This document shows positions 6,587 to 7,427 of a stretch of 7,427 nucleotides of DNA, one piece after another. Both the position numbers and the translations under genes were made by a program. The stretch is from UBA7332 sp051657165 (GTDB lineage Bacteria > Bacteroidota > Bacteroidia > Bacteroidales > UBA7332), in NCBI GenBank assembly GCA_051657165.1, contig JBOFKD010000067.1, forward strand, positions 1-7,427. The letters are read 5' to 3'. Position 1 is the stretch's first letter, and each line of letters starts with the position of its first letter. A model generated the notes under the pieces. It ran no database searches and had not been told where the DNA came from. It saw nothing but the letters and a program-made list of their open reading frames with translations.

Positions 6587-7363
6587 ATGGGTGTGCTGTT
6601 TATAAAGGCTTCGTTTCTTATTCTGACATTATTCACGCTTCTCTGGTTGTTGAGTGTGAAACTCAAGAATGTGAGTATTGTCGACCTCTTCTGGGGAGCG
6701 GGATTTGTAGTGGTCAATGCCTTTTATGTATTTATGTCCGGAGATCTGACAATCCGGAAATGTCTGATGCTCGGACTGGTAACAGTCTGGGGTTTGCGGT
6801 TATCCTTGTACCTGGCCTGGAGGAATATCGGGAAGGGCGAAGATTTCAGATATCAGGAGTTCAGACGGAAATATGGGCCGGAGCGTTACTGGTGGATTAG
6901 TTATTTTCAGACGTTTTTGTTGCAGGCAGTATTAATGATGATTATTTCATTGCCTTTATTCGGCGTCAGTACGGGTAGCTCATCAGGTGGACTGAATCTG
7001 CTTGATTATTTAGCTATTCTGGTATGGCTGACCGGATTTTCTTTTGAGGCAGGTGGGGACTATCAGCTGGCACGTTTTAAACGTAATCCACAGAACAAGG
7101 GAAAAGTGATGTGTTATGGTTTCTGGAAGTATACCCGCCATCCCAATTATTTTGGCGATTCGGCAGTCTGGTGGGCTTACGGGCTGTTTAGTATGGCAGC
7201 TGGCAGCTACTGGCAGGCGATAGGCTCTGTTATCATGACTTTGCTTATTATCAAAGTATCGGGGGTTGCTCTTCTCGAAAAGACATTGAATAATACAAAG
7301 CCTCAGTATGCAGAATATATTCGAAAGACGAATGCTTTCTTTCCATGGTTTCCTAAAAAATAG
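6587..7363 (+). CDS. DUF1295 integral membrane protein (steroid 5-alpha-reductase-like superfamily)
   Basis: The 258-aa polytopic protein has about seven hydrophobic segments, at roughly 4-24, 30-51, 57-78, 104-127, 139-155, 190-206 and 210-230. The family signature is clear in the C-terminal third: KYTRHPNYFGDSAVWW (181-196), KVSGVALLEKTL (223-234) and YAEYIRKTNAFFPWFP (241-256). This is the conserved block of DUF1295 (COG3752), related to steroid 5-alpha reductases and isoprenylcysteine methyltransferases, in which the R-H-P-N-Y region lies near the cofactor site. Length is typical and the gene is intact. It starts 13 bp after the fusion gene, so the two are probably co-transcribed. The substrate is unknown; a lipid or fatty acyl substrate is suggested by the neighbour and by the frequent occurrence of DUF1295 genes near cyclopropane-fatty-acid synthase genes in other bacteria. 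Confidence 0.92.
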   Translation: MGVLFIKASFLILTLFTLLWLLSVKLKNVSIVDLFWGAGFVVVNAFYVFMSGDLTIRKCLMLGLVTVWGLRLSLYLAWRNIGKGEDFRYQEFRRKYGPERYWWISYFQTFLLQAVLMMIISLPLFGVSTGSSSGGLNLLDYLAILVWLTGFSFEAGGDYQLARFKRNPQNKGKVMCYGFWKYTRHPNYFGDSAVWWAYGLFSMAAGSYWQAIGSVIMTLLIIKVSGVALLEKTLNNTKPQYAEYIRKTNAFFPWFPKK

Positions 7364-7427
7364 ATGCTTATGATACATCCGGATAATATTTGCTCTGTCT
7401 TGTTTGTTTTAACAGCTTATCTGATCG
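7364..7427 (+). CDS. Start of an unidentified downstream gene (cut by window end)
   Basis: An ATG directly follows the TAG of the DUF1295 gene (TAGATG), with a second in-frame ATG at 7370. The frame stays open for the 21 codons that remain, MLMIHPDNICSVLFVLTAYL and onward. The stretch ICSVLFVLTAYLI is hydrophobic and could begin a membrane segment. The abutting start suggests translational coupling in the same operon. Too little is visible to name a family, and 64 bp can be open by chance. Confidence 0.4.
   Translation, partial: MLMIHPDNICSVLFVLTAYLI

Noticed and set aside
6358..6717. 119-codon frame on the minus strand across the fusion gene and DUF1295 gene
   Set aside because: It overlaps two well-supported genes antisense and has no family features.
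1..7427. CRISPR array, tRNA/rRNA genes, insertion sequence or integration site
   Set aside because: No regularly spaced repeats, tRNA-like cloverleaf, transposase or terminal inverted repeats were seen on either strand.

Overview
The window looks like chromosome from a member of the Bacteroidota, probably Bacteroidales. Start codons are preceded by AT-rich sequence with no Shine-Dalgarno. The one good promoter candidate fits the Bacteroidota sigma factor consensus (TTG, 19 bp, TAnnTTTG) and not the -35/-10 type. The protein families also fit. The genus cannot be named from sequence reading alone.

Left part (1-4151), a defence locus with all genes on the + strand. It opens with the C-terminal end of an AAA/ABC-type ATPase (PtuA-like, COG3950-type) whose start lies off the left edge. 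This overlaps by 14 bp a small HNH endonuclease gene of the PtuB/TIGR02646 type, and 15 bp later comes a complete type I restriction subunit, hsdR (1033 aa). The ATPase-HNH pair is the composition of a Septu defence module. Its tight packing against hsdR suggests a type I restriction-modification locus with a Septu-like pair inserted between hsdM/hsdS (expected upstream, not visible) and hsdR. A 13-bp perfect hairpin with a short T-run closes the operon.

Middle (about 4158-4755), some 600 bp with no convincing protein gene. It holds the hsdR terminator, a Bacteroidota-type promoter candidate at 4340-4369, a series of hairpins, and a strong intrinsic terminator at 4589-4621. Together these outline a structured transcript of about 245 nt. 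It could be a free-standing small RNA or an attenuated leader for the gene that follows.

Right part (4756-7427), a lipid-related operon on the + strand. It encodes a 605-aa fusion of a fatty acid kinase (DAK2/FakA-like) and a fatty-acid-binding DegV/FakB-like domain, then a DUF1295 membrane protein of the steroid 5-alpha-reductase-like superfamily 13 bp later. A third reading frame begins directly at that gene's stop codon and runs off the right edge. The likely theme is activation or modification of fatty acids or membrane lipids; this is inference from families and spacing.
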